From positions 1,364,001 through 1,428,000 of the forward strand of contig OZ059898.1 in NCBI GenBank assembly GCA_964057225.1: a stretch of DNA of 64,000 nucleotides, in the 5' to 3' direction. A program made the position numbers and the translations under genes. This stretch comes from Auanema rhodensis. Taxonomy: Eukaryota > Nematoda > Chromadorea > Rhabditida > Rhabditidae. Of this stretch, positions 1-13,150 are shown piece after piece; within the stretch, counting starts at the first letter, position 1; the number at the start of each line of letters is the position of its first letter. The notes beneath the pieces were generated by a model. That model saw only the letters and a list, made by a program, of their open reading frames with translations. It was not told the origin of the DNA and did not search any database.

Positions 1-659
1 GGAATCTAAAAACATCTACTTTTTGCTAAATTATTTTGAAATTTTTCGAAAAAATTTTTGTCAAAATGTTTTTGGAAGCAATGTTGAGTGTACATAGAAA
101 CTCAACATACACTAATGCATCATTTTTCAAACGATCATAACTAATTTTTGTATTAAGCGTTTCTCAATGTAGTATAGTGCATTCGATGCGGATTTTTAAG
201 CTGCGTCGTTCTGTGTTATCAGATTTGCGCTAGCTTAAAAATGCACCGAGATATCAACTGATATAAGTTCACACTTATATCCTCGATTTTCACCCTGAAG
301 AATTAATTTTTTCGTTGAATAACATTGTCCATCGTCTTTGCCTTGAAAAAAGGAATCTAAAAACATCTACTTTTTGCTAAATTATTTTGAAATTTTTCGA
401 AAAAATTTTTGTCAAAATGTTTTTGGAAGCAATGTTGAGTGTACATGGAAACTCAACATACACTAATGCATCATTTTTCAAACGATCATAACTAATTTTT
501 GTATTAAGCGTTTCTCAATGTAGTATAGTGCATTCGATGCGGATTTTTAAGCTGCGTCGATCTGTGTTATCAGATTTGCGCTAGCTTAAAAATGCACCGA
601 GATATAAACTGATATAAGTTCACACTTATATCCTCGATTTTCACCCTGAAGAATTAATG
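1..659 (+). repeat. 351-bp satellite, plus-orientation block 1 (array continues off the left edge)
   Basis: Almost two head-to-tail monomers; the start at base 1 recurs at 352, giving the 351-bp period. Private variants mark the first monomer (tacataga near 95, cgttctg near 207) relative to the block at 4766. The block ends at a switch into reverse orientation just after gaattaat. No coding potential. Confidence 0.95.
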
Positions 660-3600
660 ACAATGTTATTCGACGAAAAAATTAATTCTTCAGGGTGAAA
701 ATCGAGGATATAAGTGTGAACTTACATCAGTTGATATCTCGGTGCATTTTTAAGCTAGCGCAAATCAAAAATTAGTTATGATCGTTTGAAAAATGATGCA
801 TTAGTGTATGTTGAGTTTCCATGTACACTCAACATTGCTTCCAAAAACATTTTGACAAAAATTTTTTCGAAAAATTTCAAAATAATTTAGCAAAAAGTAG
901 ATGTTTTAAGATTCCTTTTTTCAAGGCAAAGACGATGGACAATGTTATTCAACGAAAAAATTAATTCTTCAGGGTGAAAATCGAAGATATAAGTGTGAAC
1001 TTATATCAGTTGATATCTCGGTGCATTTTTAAGCTAGCGCAAATCTGATAACACAGAACGACGCAGCTTAAAAATCCGCATCGAATGCACTATACTACAT
1101 TGAGAAACGCTTAATACAAAAATTAGTTATGATCGTTTGAAAAATGATGCATTAGTGTATGTTGAGTTTCCATGTACACTCAACATTGCTTCCAAAAACA
1201 TTTTGACAAAAATTTTTTCGAAAAATTTCAAAATAATTTAGCAAAAAGTAGATGTTTTTAGATTCCTTTTTTCAAGGCAAAGACGATGGACAATGTTATT
1301 CAACGAAAAAATTAATTCTTCAGGGTGAAAATCGAGGATATAAGTGTGAACTTATATCAGTTTATATCTCGGTGCATTTTTAAGCTAGCGCAAATCTGAT
1401 AACACAGATCGACGCAGCTTAAAAATCCGCATCGAATGCACTATACTACATTGAGAAACGCTTAATACAAAAATTAGTTATGATCGTTTGAAAAATGATG
1501 CATTAGTGTATGTTGAGTTTCCATGTACACTCAACATTGCGAAAAAATTAATTCTTCAGGGTGAAAATCGAGGATATAAGTGTGAACTTATATCAGTTGA
1601 TATCTCGGTGCATTTTTAAGCTAGCGCAAATCTGATAACACAGAACGACGCAGCTTAAAAATCCGCATCGAATGCACTATACTACATTGAGAAACGCTTA
1701 ATACAAAAATTAGTTATGATCGTTTGAAAAATGATGCATTAGTGTATGTTGAGTTTCCATGTACACTCAACATTGCTTCCAAAAACATTTTGACAAAAAT
1801 TTTTTCGAAAAATTTCAAAATAATTTAGCAAAAAGTAGATGTTTTTAGATTCCTTTTTTCAAGGCAAAGACGATGGACAATGTTATTCAACGAAAAAATT
1901 AATTCTTCAGAGTGAAAATCGAAGATATAAGTGTGAACTTATATCAGTTGATATCTCGGTGCATTTTTAAGCTAGCGCAAATCTGATAACACAGAACGAC
2001 GCAGCTTAAAAATCCGCATCGAATGCATTATACTACATTGAGAAACGCTTAATACAAAAATTAGTTATGATCGTTTGAAAAATGATGCATTAGTGTATGT
2101 TGAGTTTCCATGTACACTCAACATTGCTTCCAAAAACATTTTGACAAAAATTTTTTCGAAAAATTTCAAAATAATTTAGCAAAAAGTAGATGTTTTTAGA
2201 TTCCTTTTTTCGAGGCAAAGACGATGGACAATGTTATTCAACGAAAAAATTAATTCTTCAGGGTGAAAATCGAGGATATAAGTGTGAACTTATATCAGTT
2301 TATATCTCGGTGCATTTTTAAGCTAGCGCAAATCTGATAACACAGATCGACGCAGCTTAAAAATCCGCATCGAATGCACTATACTACATTGAGAAACGCT
2401 TGATACAAAAATTAGTTATGATCGTTTGAAAAATGATGCATTAGTGTATGTTGAGTTTCCATGTACACTCAACATTGCGAAAAAATTAATTCTTCAGGGT
2501 GAAAATCGAGGATATAAGTGTGAACTTATATCAGTTGATATCTCGGTGCATTTTTAAGCTAGCGCAAATATGATAACACAGATCGACGCAGCTTAAAAAT
2601 CCGCATCGAATGCACTATACTACATTGAAAAACGCTTAATACAAAAATTAGTTATGATCGTTTGAAAAATGATGCATTAGTGTATGTTGAGTTTCCATGT
2701 ACACTCAACATTGCTTCCAAAAACATTTTGACAAAAATTTTTTCGAAAAATTTCAAAATAATTTAGCAAAAAGTAGATGTTTTTAGATTCCTTTTTTCAA
2801 GGCAAAGACGATGGACAATGTTATTCAACGAAAAAATTAATTCTTCAGGGTGAAAATCGAGGATATAAGTGTGAACTTATATCAGTTGATATCTCGGTGC
2901 ATTTTTAAGCTAGCGCAAATCTGATAACACAGATCGACGCAGCTTAAAAATCCGCATCGAATGCACTATACTACATTGAAAAACGTTTAATACAAAAATT
3001 AGTTATGATCGTTTGAAAAATGATGCATTAGTGTATGTTGAGTTTCCATGTACACTCAACATTGCTTCCAAAAACATTTTGACAAAAATTTTTTCGAAAA
3101 ATTTCAAAATAATTTAGCAAAAAGTAGATGTTTTTAGATTCCTTTTTTCAAGGCAAAGACGATGGACAATGTTATTCAACGAAAAAATTAATTCTTCAGG
3201 GTGAAAATCGAGGATATAAGTGTGAACTTATATCAGTTGATATCTCGGTGCATTTTTAAGCTAGCGCAAATCTGATAACACAGATCGACGCAGCTTAAAA
3301 ATCCGCATCGAATGCACTATACTACATTGAAAAACGTTTAATACAAAAATTAGTTATGATCGTTTGAAAAATGATGCATTAGTGTATGTTGAGTTTCCAT
3401 GTACACTCAACATTGCTTCCAAAAACATTTTGACAAAAATTTTTTCGAAAAATTTCAAAATAATTTAGCAAAAAGTAGATGTTTTTAGATTCCTTTTTTC
3501 AAGGCAAAGACGATGGACAATGTTATTCAACAAAAAAATTAATTCTTCAGGGTGAAAATCGAGGATATAAGTGTGAACTTATATCAGTTGATATCTCGGT

Positions 3601-4002
3601 GCATTTTTAAGCTAGCGCAAATCTGATAACACAGATCGACGCAGCTTAAAAATCCGCATCGAATGCACTATACTACATTGAAAAACGTTTAATACAAAAA
3701 TTAGTTAAGATCGTTTGAAAAATGATGCATTAGTGTATGTTGAGTTTCCATGTACACTCAACATTGCTTCCAAAAACATTTTGACAAAAATTTTTTCGAA
3801 AAATTTCAAAATAATTTAGCAAAAAGTAGATGTTTTTAGATTCCTTTTTTCAAGGCAAAGACGATGGACAATGTTAATCAACGAAAAAATTAATTCTTCA
3901 GGGTGAAAATCGAGGATATAAGTGTGAACTTATATCAGTTGATATCTCGGTGCATTTTTAAGCTAGCGCAAATTTGATAACACAGATCGACGCAGCTTAA
4001 AA
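660..4002 (-). repeat. 351-bp satellite, inverted block 1 (about 3.3 kb)
   Basis: The same monomer reads as its reverse complement throughout. The block contains one monomer of 279 bp (72 bp missing near 765) and two of 236 bp (115 bp missing at about 1540 and 2478), otherwise full 351-bp copies. It ends where cagcttaaaaa runs into accctgaag at about 4002, returning to plus orientation. No coding potential. Confidence 0.95.
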
Positions 4003-5424
4003 AACCCTGAAGAATTAATTTTTTCGTTGAATAACATTGTCCATCGTCTTTGCCTTGAAAAAAGGAATCTAAAAACATCTACTTTTTGCTAAATTATTTT
4101 GAAATTTTTCGAAAAAATTTTTGTCAAAATGTTTTTGGAAGCAATGTTGAGTGTACATGGAAACTCAACATACACTAATGCATCATTTTTCAAACGATCA
4201 TAACTAATTTTTGTATTAAGCTTTTCTCAATGTAGTATAGTGCATTCGATGCGGATTTTTAAGCTGCGTCGATCTGTGTTATCAGATTTGCGCTAGCTTA
4301 AAAATGCACCGAGATATCAACTGATATAAGTTCACACTTATATCCTCGATTTTCACCCTGAAGAATTAATTTTTTCGTTGAATAACATTGTCCATCATCT
4401 TTGCTTTGAAAAAAGGAATCTAAAAACATCTACTTTTTGCTAAATTATTTTGAAATTTTTCGAAAAAATTTTTGTCAAAATGTTTTTGGAAGCAATGTTG
4501 AGTGTACATGGAAACTCAACATACACTAATGCATCATTTTTCAAACGATCATAACTAATTTTTGTATTAAGCGTTTTTCAATGTAGTATAGTGCATTCGA
4601 TGCGGATTTTTAAGCTGCGTCGATCTGTGTTATCAGATTTGCGCTAGCTTAAAAATGCACCGAGATATCAACTGATATAAGTTCACACTTATATCCTCGA
4701 TTTTCACCCTGAAGAATTAATTTTTTCGTTGAATAACATTGTCCATCGTCTTTGCCTTGAAAGAAGGAATCTAAAAACATCTACTTTTTGCTAAATTATT
4801 TTGAAATTTTTCGAAAAAATTTTTGTCAAAATGTTTTTGGAAGCAATGTTGAGTGTACATGGAAACTCAACATACACTAATGCATCATTTTTCAAACGAT
4901 CATAACTAATTTTTGTATTAAGCGTTTTTCAATGTAGTATAGTGCATTCGATGCGGATTTTTAAGCTGCGTCGATCTGTGTTATCAGATTTGCGCTAGCT
5001 TAAAAATGCACCGAGATATCAACTGATATAAGTTCACACTTATATCCTCGATTTTCACCCTGAAGAATTAATTTTTTCGTTGAATAACATTGTCCATCGT
5101 CTTTGCCTTGAAAGAAGGAATCTAAAAACATCTACTTTTTGCTAAATTATTTTGAAATTTTTCGAAAAAATTTTTGTCAAAATGTTTTTGGAAGCAATGT
5201 TGAGTGTACATGGAAACTCAACATACACTAATGCATCATTTTTCAAACGATCATAACTAATTTTTGTATTAAGCGTTTCTCAATGTAGTATAGTGCATTC
5301 GATGCGGATTTTTAAGCTGCGTCGATCTGTGTTATCAGATTTGCGCTAGCTTAAAAATGCACCGAGATATAAACTGATATAAGTTCACACTTATATCCTC
5401 GATTTTCACCCTGAAGAATTAATG
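4003..5424 (+). repeat. 351-bp satellite, plus-orientation block 2 (about 4 monomers)
   Basis: About four full monomers between the two inverted blocks. It carries the markers taagcttttctc (4221), catcatctttgcttt and gaaagaagg. The same markers in the same order recur from 8419, 4414 bp further on, so this block and the start of the long array are copies. No coding potential. Confidence 0.95.
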
Positions 5425-8416
5425 ACAATGTTATTCGACGAAAAAATTAATTCTTCAGGGTGAAAATCGAGGATATAAGTGTGAACTTACATCAGTTGAT
5501 ATCTCGGTGCATTTTTAAGCTAGCGCAAATCAAAAATTAGTTATGATCGTTTGAAAAATGATGCATTAGTGTATGTTGAGTTTCCATGTACACTCAACAT
5601 TGCTTCCAAAAACATTTTGACAAAAATTTTTTCGAAAAATTTCAAAATAATTTAGCAAAAAGTAGATGTTTTAAGATTCCTTTTTTCAAGGCAAAGACGA
5701 TGGACAATGTTATTCAACGAAAAAATTAATTCTTCAGGGTGAAAATCGAAGATATAAGTGTGAACTTATATCAGTTGATATCTCGGTGCATTTTTAAGCT
5801 AGCGCAAATCTGATAACACAGAACGACGCAGCTTAAAAATCCGCATCGAATGCACTATACTACATTGAGAAACGCTTAATACAAAAATTAGTTATGATCG
5901 TTTGAAAAATGATGCATTAGTGTATGTTGAGTTTCCATGTACACTCAACATTGCTTCCAAAAACATTTTGACAAAAATTTTTTCGAAAAATTTCAAAATA
6001 ATTTAGCAAAAAGTAGATGTTTTTAGATTCCTTTTTTCAAGGCAAAGACGATGGACAATGTTATTCAACGAAAAAATTAATTCTTCAGGGTGAAAATCGA
6101 GGATATAAGTGTGAACTTATATCAGTTTATATCTCGGTGCATTTTTAAGCTAGCGCAAATCTGATAACACAGATCGACGCAGCTTAAAAATCCGCATCGA
6201 ATGCACTATACTACATTGAGAAACGCTTAATACAAAAATTAGTTATGATCGTTTGAAAAATGATGCATTAGTGTATGTTGAGTTTCCATGTACACTCAAC
6301 ATTGCGAAAAAATTAATTCTTCAGGGTGAAAATCGAGGATATAAGTGTGAACTTATATCAGTTGATATCTCGGTGCATTTTTAAGCTAGCGCAAATCTGA
6401 TAACACAGAACGACGCAGCTTAAAAATCCGCATCGAATGCACTATACTACATTGAGAAACGCTTAATACAAAAATTAGTTATGATCGTTTGAAAAATGAT
6501 GCATTAGTGTATGTTGAGTTTCCATGTACACTCAACATTGCTTCCAAAAACATTTTGACAAAAATTTTTTCGAAAAATTTCAAAATAATTTAGCAAAAAG
6601 TAGATGTTTTTAGATTCCTTTTTTCAAGGCAAAGACGATGGACAATGTTATTCAACGAAAAAATTAATTCTTCAGAGTGAAAATCGAAGATATAAGTGTG
6701 AACTTATATCAGTTGATATCTCGGTGCATTTTTAAGCTAGCGCAAATCTGATAACACAGAACGACGCAGCTTAAAAATCCGCATCGAATGCATTATACTA
6801 CATTGAGAAACGCTTAATACAAAAATTAGTTATGATCGTTTGAAAAATGATGCATTAGTGTATGTTGAGTTTCCATGTACACTCAACATTGCTTCCAAAA
6901 ACATTTTGACAAAAATTTTTTCGAAAAATTTCAAAATAATTTAGCAAAAAGTAGATGTTTTTAGATTCCTTTTTTCGAGGCAAAGACGATGGACAATGTT
7001 ATTCAACGAAAAAATTAATTCTTCAGGGTGAAAATCGAGGATATAAGTGTGAACTTATATCAGTTTATATCTCGGTGCATTTTTAAGCTAGCGCAAATCT
7101 GATAACACAGATCGACGCAGCTTAAAAATCCGCATCGAATGCACTATACTACATTGAGAAACGCTTGATACAAAAATTAGTTATGATCGTTTGAAAAATG
7201 ATGCATTAGTGTATGTTGAGTTTCCATGTACACTCAACATTGCGAAAAAATTAATTCTTCAGGGTGAAAATCGAGGATATAAGTGTGAACTTATATCAGT
7301 TGATATCTCGGTGCATTTTTAAGCTAGCGCAAATATGATAACACAGATCGACGCAGCTTAAAAATCCGCATCGAATGCACTATACTACATTGAAAAACGC
7401 TTAATACAAAAATTAGTTATGATCGTTTGAAAAATGATGCATTAGTGTATGTTGAGTTTCCATGTACACTCAACATTGCTTCCAAAAACATTTTGACAAA
7501 AATTTTTTCGAAAAATTTCAAAATAATTTAGCAAAAAGTAGATGTTTTTAGATTCCTTTTTTCAAGGCAAAGACGATGGACAATGTTATTCAACGAAAAA
7601 ATTAATTCTTCAGGGTGAAAATCGAGGATATAAGTGTGAACTTATATCAGTTGATATCTCGGTGCATTTTTAAGCTAGCGCAAATCTGATAACACAGATC
7701 GACGCAGCTTAAAAATCCGCATCGAATGCACTATACTACATTGAAAAACGTTTAATACAAAAATTAGTTATGATCGTTTGAAAAATGATGCATTAGTGTA
7801 TGTTGAGTTTCCATGTACACTCAACATTGCTTCCAAAAACATTTTGACAAAAATTTTTTCGAAAAATTTCAAAATAATTTAGCAAAAAGTAGATGTTTTT
7901 AGATTCCTTTTTTCAAGGCAAAGACGATGGACAATGTTATTCAACAAAAAAATTAATTCTTCAGGGTGAAAATCGAGGATATAAGTGTGAACTTATATCA
8001 GTTGATATCTCGGTGCATTTTTAAGCTAGCGCAAATCTGATAACACAGATCGACGCAGCTTAAAAATCCGCATCGAATGCACTATACTACATTGAAAAAC
8101 GTTTAATACAAAAATTAGTTAAGATCGTTTGAAAAATGATGCATTAGTGTATGTTGAGTTTCCATGTACACTCAACATTGCTTCCAAAAACATTTTGACA
8201 AAAATTTTTTCGAAAAATTTCAAAATAATTTAGCAAAAAGTAGATGTTTTTAGATTCCTTTTTTCAAGGCAAAGACGATGGACAATGTTAATCAACGAAA
8301 AAATTAATTCTTCAGGGTGAAAATCGAGGATATAAGTGTGAACTTATATCAGTTGATATCTCGGTGCATTTTTAAGCTAGCGCAAATTTGATAACACAGA
8401 TCGACGCAGCTTAAAA
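5425..8416 (-). repeat. 351-bp satellite, inverted block 2 (about 3.0 kb)
   Basis: A second copy of inverted block 1. The entry junction (gaattaatgacaatg) lies 4765 bp after the first and the exit junction 4414 bp after the first; the difference is exactly one 351-bp monomer lost or gained. The same truncated monomers are present near 5530 (279 bp), 6305 and 7242 (236 bp each). No coding potential. Confidence 0.95.
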
Positions 8417-8477
8417 AACCCTGAAGAATTAATTTTTTCGTTGAATAACATTGTCCATCGTCTTTGCCTTGAAAAAA

Positions 8478-8828
8478 GGAATCTAAAAACATCTACTTTT
8501 TGCTAAATTATTTTGAAATTTTTCGAAAAAATTTTTGTCAAAATGTTTTTGGAAGCAATGTTGAGTGTACATGGAAACTCAACATACACTAATGCATCAT
8601 TTTTCAAACGATCATAACTAATTTTTGTATTAAGCTTTTCTCAATGTAGTATAGTGCATTCGATGCGGATTTTTAAGCTGCGTCGATCTGTGTTATCAGA
8701 TTTGCGCTAGCTTAAAAATGCACCGAGATATCAACTGATATAAGTTCACACTTATATCCTCGATTTTCACCCTGAAGAATTAATTTTTTCGTTGAATAAC
8801 ATTGTCCATCATCTTTGCTTTGAAAAAA
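8478..8828 (+). repeat. Reference satellite monomer with three hairpin-forming dyads
   Basis: One full 351-bp unit, chosen as an example. Dyad 1: 9-bp perfect arms ATGTTGAGT (8558..8566) and ACTCAACAT (8577..8585), 10-base loop. Dyad 2: arms at 8669..8682 and 8705..8719, 14 pairs with one bulged base, 22-base loop. Dyad 3: GATATAAG (8737..8744) and CTTATATC (8751..8758), 6-base loop; shortened where the variant ggtataag occurs. A- and T-tracts dominate the remainder. No CENP-B box was found. Confidence 0.8.
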
Positions 8829-11800
8829 GGAATCTAAAAACATCTACTTTTTGCTAAATTATTTTGAAATTTTTCGAAAAAATTTTTGTCAAAATGTTTT
8901 TGGAAGCAATGTTGAGTGTACATGGAAACTCAACATACACTAATGCATCATTTTTCAAACGATCATAACTAATTTTTGTATTAAGCGTTTTTCAATGTAG
9001 TATAGTGCATTCGATGCGGATTTTTAAGCTGCGTCGATCTGTGTTATCAGATTTGCGCTAGCTTAAAAATGCACCGAGATATCAACTGATATAAGTTCAC
9101 ACTTATATCCTCGATTTTCACCCTGAAGAATTAATTTTTTCGTTGAATAACATTGTCCATCGTCTTTGCCTTGAAAGAAGGAATCTAAAAACATCTACTT
9201 TTTGCTAAATTATTTTGAAATTTTTCGAAAAAATTTTTGTCAAAATGTTTTTGGAAGCAATGTTGAGTGTACATGGAAACTCAACATACACTAATGCATC
9301 ATTTTTCAAACGATCATAACTAATTTTTGTATTAAGCGTTTTTCAATGTAGTATAGTGCATTCGATGCGGATTTTTAAGCTGCGTCGATCTGTGTTATCA
9401 GATTTGCGCTAGCTTAAAAATGCACCGAGATATCAACTGATATAAGTTCACACTTATATCCTCGATTTTCACCCTGAAGAATTAATTTTTTCGTTGAATA
9501 ACATTGTCCATCGTCTTTGCCTTGAAAGAAGGAATCTAAAAACATCTACTTTTTGCTAAATTATTTTGAAATTTTTCGAAAAAATTTTTGTCAAAATGTT
9601 TTTGGAAGCAATGTTGAGTGTACATGGAAACTCAACATACACTAATGCATCATTTTTCAAACGATCATAACTAATTTTTGTATTAAGCGTTTCTCAATGT
9701 AGTATAGTGCATTCGATGCGGATTTTTAAGCTGCGTCGATCTGTGTTATCAGATTTGCGCTAGCTTAAAAATGCACCGAGATATCAACTGATATAAGTTC
9801 ACACTTATATCCTCGATTTTCACCCTGAAGAATTAATTTTTTCGTTGAATAACATTGTCCATCGTCTTTGCTTTGAAAAAAGGAATCTAAAAACATCTAC
9901 TTTTTGCTAAATTATTTTGAAATTTTTCGAAAAAATTTTTGTCAAAATGTTTTTGGAAGCAATGTTGAGTGTACATGGAAACTCAACATACACTAATGCA
10001 TCATTTTTCAAACGATCATAACTAATTTTTGTATTAAGCGTTTCTCAATGTAGTATAGTGCATTCGATGCGGATTTTTAAGCTGCGTCGATCTGTGTTAT
10101 CAGATTTGCGCTAGCTTAAAAATGCACCGAGATATCAACTGATATAAGTTCACACTTATATCCTCGATTTTCACCCTGAAGAATTAATTTTTCCGTTGAA
10201 TAACATTGTCCATCGTCTTTGCCTTGAAAAAAGGAATCTAAAAACATCTACTTTTTGCTAAATTATTTTGAAATTTTTCGAAAAAATTTTTGTCAAAATG
10301 TTTTTGGAAGCAATGTTGAGTGTACATGGAAACTCAACATACACTAATGCATCATTTTTCAAACAATCATAACTAATTTTTGTATTAAGCGTTTCTCAAT
10401 GTAGTATAGTGCATTCGATGCGGATTTTTAAGCTGCGTCGATCTGTGTTATCAGATTTGCGCTAGCTTAAAAATGCACCGAGATATCAACTGATATAAGT
10501 TCACACTTATATCCTCGATTTTCACCCTGAAGAATTAATTTTTTCGTTGAATAACATTGTCCATCGTCTTTGCCTTGAAAAAAGGAATCTAAAAACATCT
10601 ACTTTTTGCTAAATTATTTTGAAATTTTTCGAAAAAATTTTTGTCGAAATGTTTTTGGAAGCAATGTTGAGTGTACATGGAAACTCAACATACACTAATG
10701 CATCATTTTTCAAACGATCATAACTAATTTTTGTATTAAGCGTTTTTCAATGTAGTATAGTGCATTCGATGCGGATTTTTAAGCTGCGTCGATCTGTGTT
10801 ATCAGATTTGCGCTAGCTTAAAAATGCACCGAGATATCAACTGGTATAAGTTCACACTTATATCCTCGATTTTCACCCTGAAGAATTAATTTTTTCGTTG
10901 AATAACATTGTCCATCGTCTTTGCCTTGAAAAAAGGAATCTAAAAACATCTACTTTTTGCTAAATTATTTTGAAATTTTTCGAAAAAATTTTTGTCAAAA
11001 TGTTTTTGGAAGCAATGTTGAGTGTACATGGAAACTCAACATACACTAATGCATCATTTTTCAAACGATCATAACTAATTTTTGTATTAAGCTTTTCTCA
11101 ATGTAGTATAGTGCATTCGATGCGGATTTTTAAGCTGCGTCGATCTGTGTTATCAGATTTGCGCTAGCTTAAAAATGCACCGAGATATCAACTGATATAA
11201 GTTCACACTTATATCCTCGATTTTCACCCTGAAGAATTAATTTTTTCGTTGAATAACATTGTCCATCATCTTTGCTTTGAAAAAAGGAATCTAAAAACAT
11301 CTACTTTTTGCTAAATTATTTTGAAATTTTTCGAAAAAATTTTTGTCAAAATGTTTTTGGAAGCAATGTTGAGTGTACATGGAAACTCAACATACACTAA
11401 TGCATCATTTTTCAAACGATCATAACTAATTTTTGTATTAAGCGTTTTTCAATGTAGTATAGTGCATTCGATGCGGATTTTTAAGCTGCGTCGATCTGTG
11501 TTATCAGATTTGCGCTAGCTTAAAAATGCACCGAGATATCAACTGATATAAGTTCACACTTATATCCTCGATTTTCACCCTGAAGAATTAATTTTTTCGT
11601 TGAATAACATTGTCCATCGTCTTTGCCTTGAAAGAAGGAATCTAAAAACATCTACTTTTTGCTAAATTATTTTGAAATTTTTCGAAAAAATTTTTGTCAA
11701 AATGTTTTTGGAAGCAATGTTGAGTGTACATGGAAACTCAACATACACTAATGCATCATTTTTCAAACGATCATAACTAATTTTTGTATTAAGCGTTTTT

Positions 11801-13150
11801 CAATGTAGTATAGTGCATTCGATGCGGATTTTTAAGCTGCGTCGATCTGTGTTATCAGATTTGCGCTAGCTTAAAAATGCACCGAGATATCAACTGATAT
11901 AAGTTCACACTTATATCCTCGATTTTCACCCTGAAGAATTAATTTTTTCGTTGAATAACATTGTCCATCGTCTTTGCCTTGAAAGAAGGAATCTAAAAAC
12001 ATCTACTTTTTGCTAAATTATTTTGAAATTTTTCGAAAAAATTTTTGTCAAAATGTTTTTGGAAGCAATGTTGAGTGTACATGGAAACTCAACATACACT
12101 AATGCATCATTTTTCAAACGATCATAACTAATTTTTGTATTAAGCGTTTCTCAATGTAGTATAGTGCATTCGATGCGGATTTTTAAGCTGCGTCGATCTG
12201 TGTTATCAGATTTGCGCTAGCTTAAAAATGCACCGAGATATCAACTGATATAAGTTCACACTTATATCCTCGATTTTCACCCTGAAGAATTAATTTTTTC
12301 GTTGAATAACATTGTCCATCGTCTTTGCTTTAAAAAAAGGAATCTAAAAACATCTACTTTTTGCTAAATTATTTTGAAATTTTTCGAAAAAATTTTTGTC
12401 AAAATGTTTTTGGAAGCAATGTTGAGTGTACATGGAAACTCAACATACACTAATGCATCATTTTTCAAACGATCATAACTAATTTTTGTATTAAGCGTTT
12501 CTCAATGTAGTATAGTGCATTCGATGCGGATTTTTAAGCTGCGTCGATCTGTGTTATCAGATTTGCGCTAGCTTAAAAATGCACCGAGATATCAACTGAT
12601 ATAAGTTCACACTTATATCCTCGATTTTCACCCTGAAGAATTAATTTTTCCGTTGAATAACATTGTCCATCGTCTTTGCCTTGAAAAAAGGAATCTAAAA
12701 ACATCTACTTTTTGCTAAATTATTTTGAAATTTTTCGAAAAAATTTTTGTCAAAATGTTTTTGGAAGCAATGTTGAGTGTACATGGAAACTCAACATACA
12801 CTAATGCATCATTTTTCAAACAATCATAACTAATTTTTGTATTAAGCGTTTCTCAATGTAGTATAGTGCATTCGATGCGGATTTTTAAGCTGCGTCGATC
12901 TGTGTTATCAGATTTGCGCTAGCTTAAAAATGCACCGAGATATCAACTGATATAAGTTCACACTTATATCCTCGATTTTCACCCTGAAGAATTAATTTTT
13001 TCGTTGAATAACATTGTCCATCGTCTTTGCCTTGAAAAAAGGAATCTAAAAACATCTACTTTTTGCTAAATTATTTTGAAATTTTTCGAAAAAATTTTTG
13101 TCGAAATGTTTTTGGAAGCAATGTTGAGTGTACATGGAAACTCAACATAC
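8635..13150 (+). repeat. Higher-order repeat: 7-monomer unit (2457 bp) in two tandem copies
   Basis: The private variant taagcttttctc at 8635 recurs at 11092 (2457 bp = 7 x 351). The markers catcatctttgcttt, gaaagaagg (twice), ttttccgttg (about 10193 and 12650) and gtcgaaatg (10645 and 13102) follow at the same offset. The second copy diverges after about 13.15 kb, where a 3-monomer duplication (1053 bp: ctttaaaaaaagg at about 12330 and 13383) takes over. Confidence 0.8.

Noticed and set aside
8780-8800. CENP-B box in the monomer at ttcgttgaataac
   Set aside because: It matches the TTCGNNNNA half of the box but lacks the CGGG half, so I do not call it.
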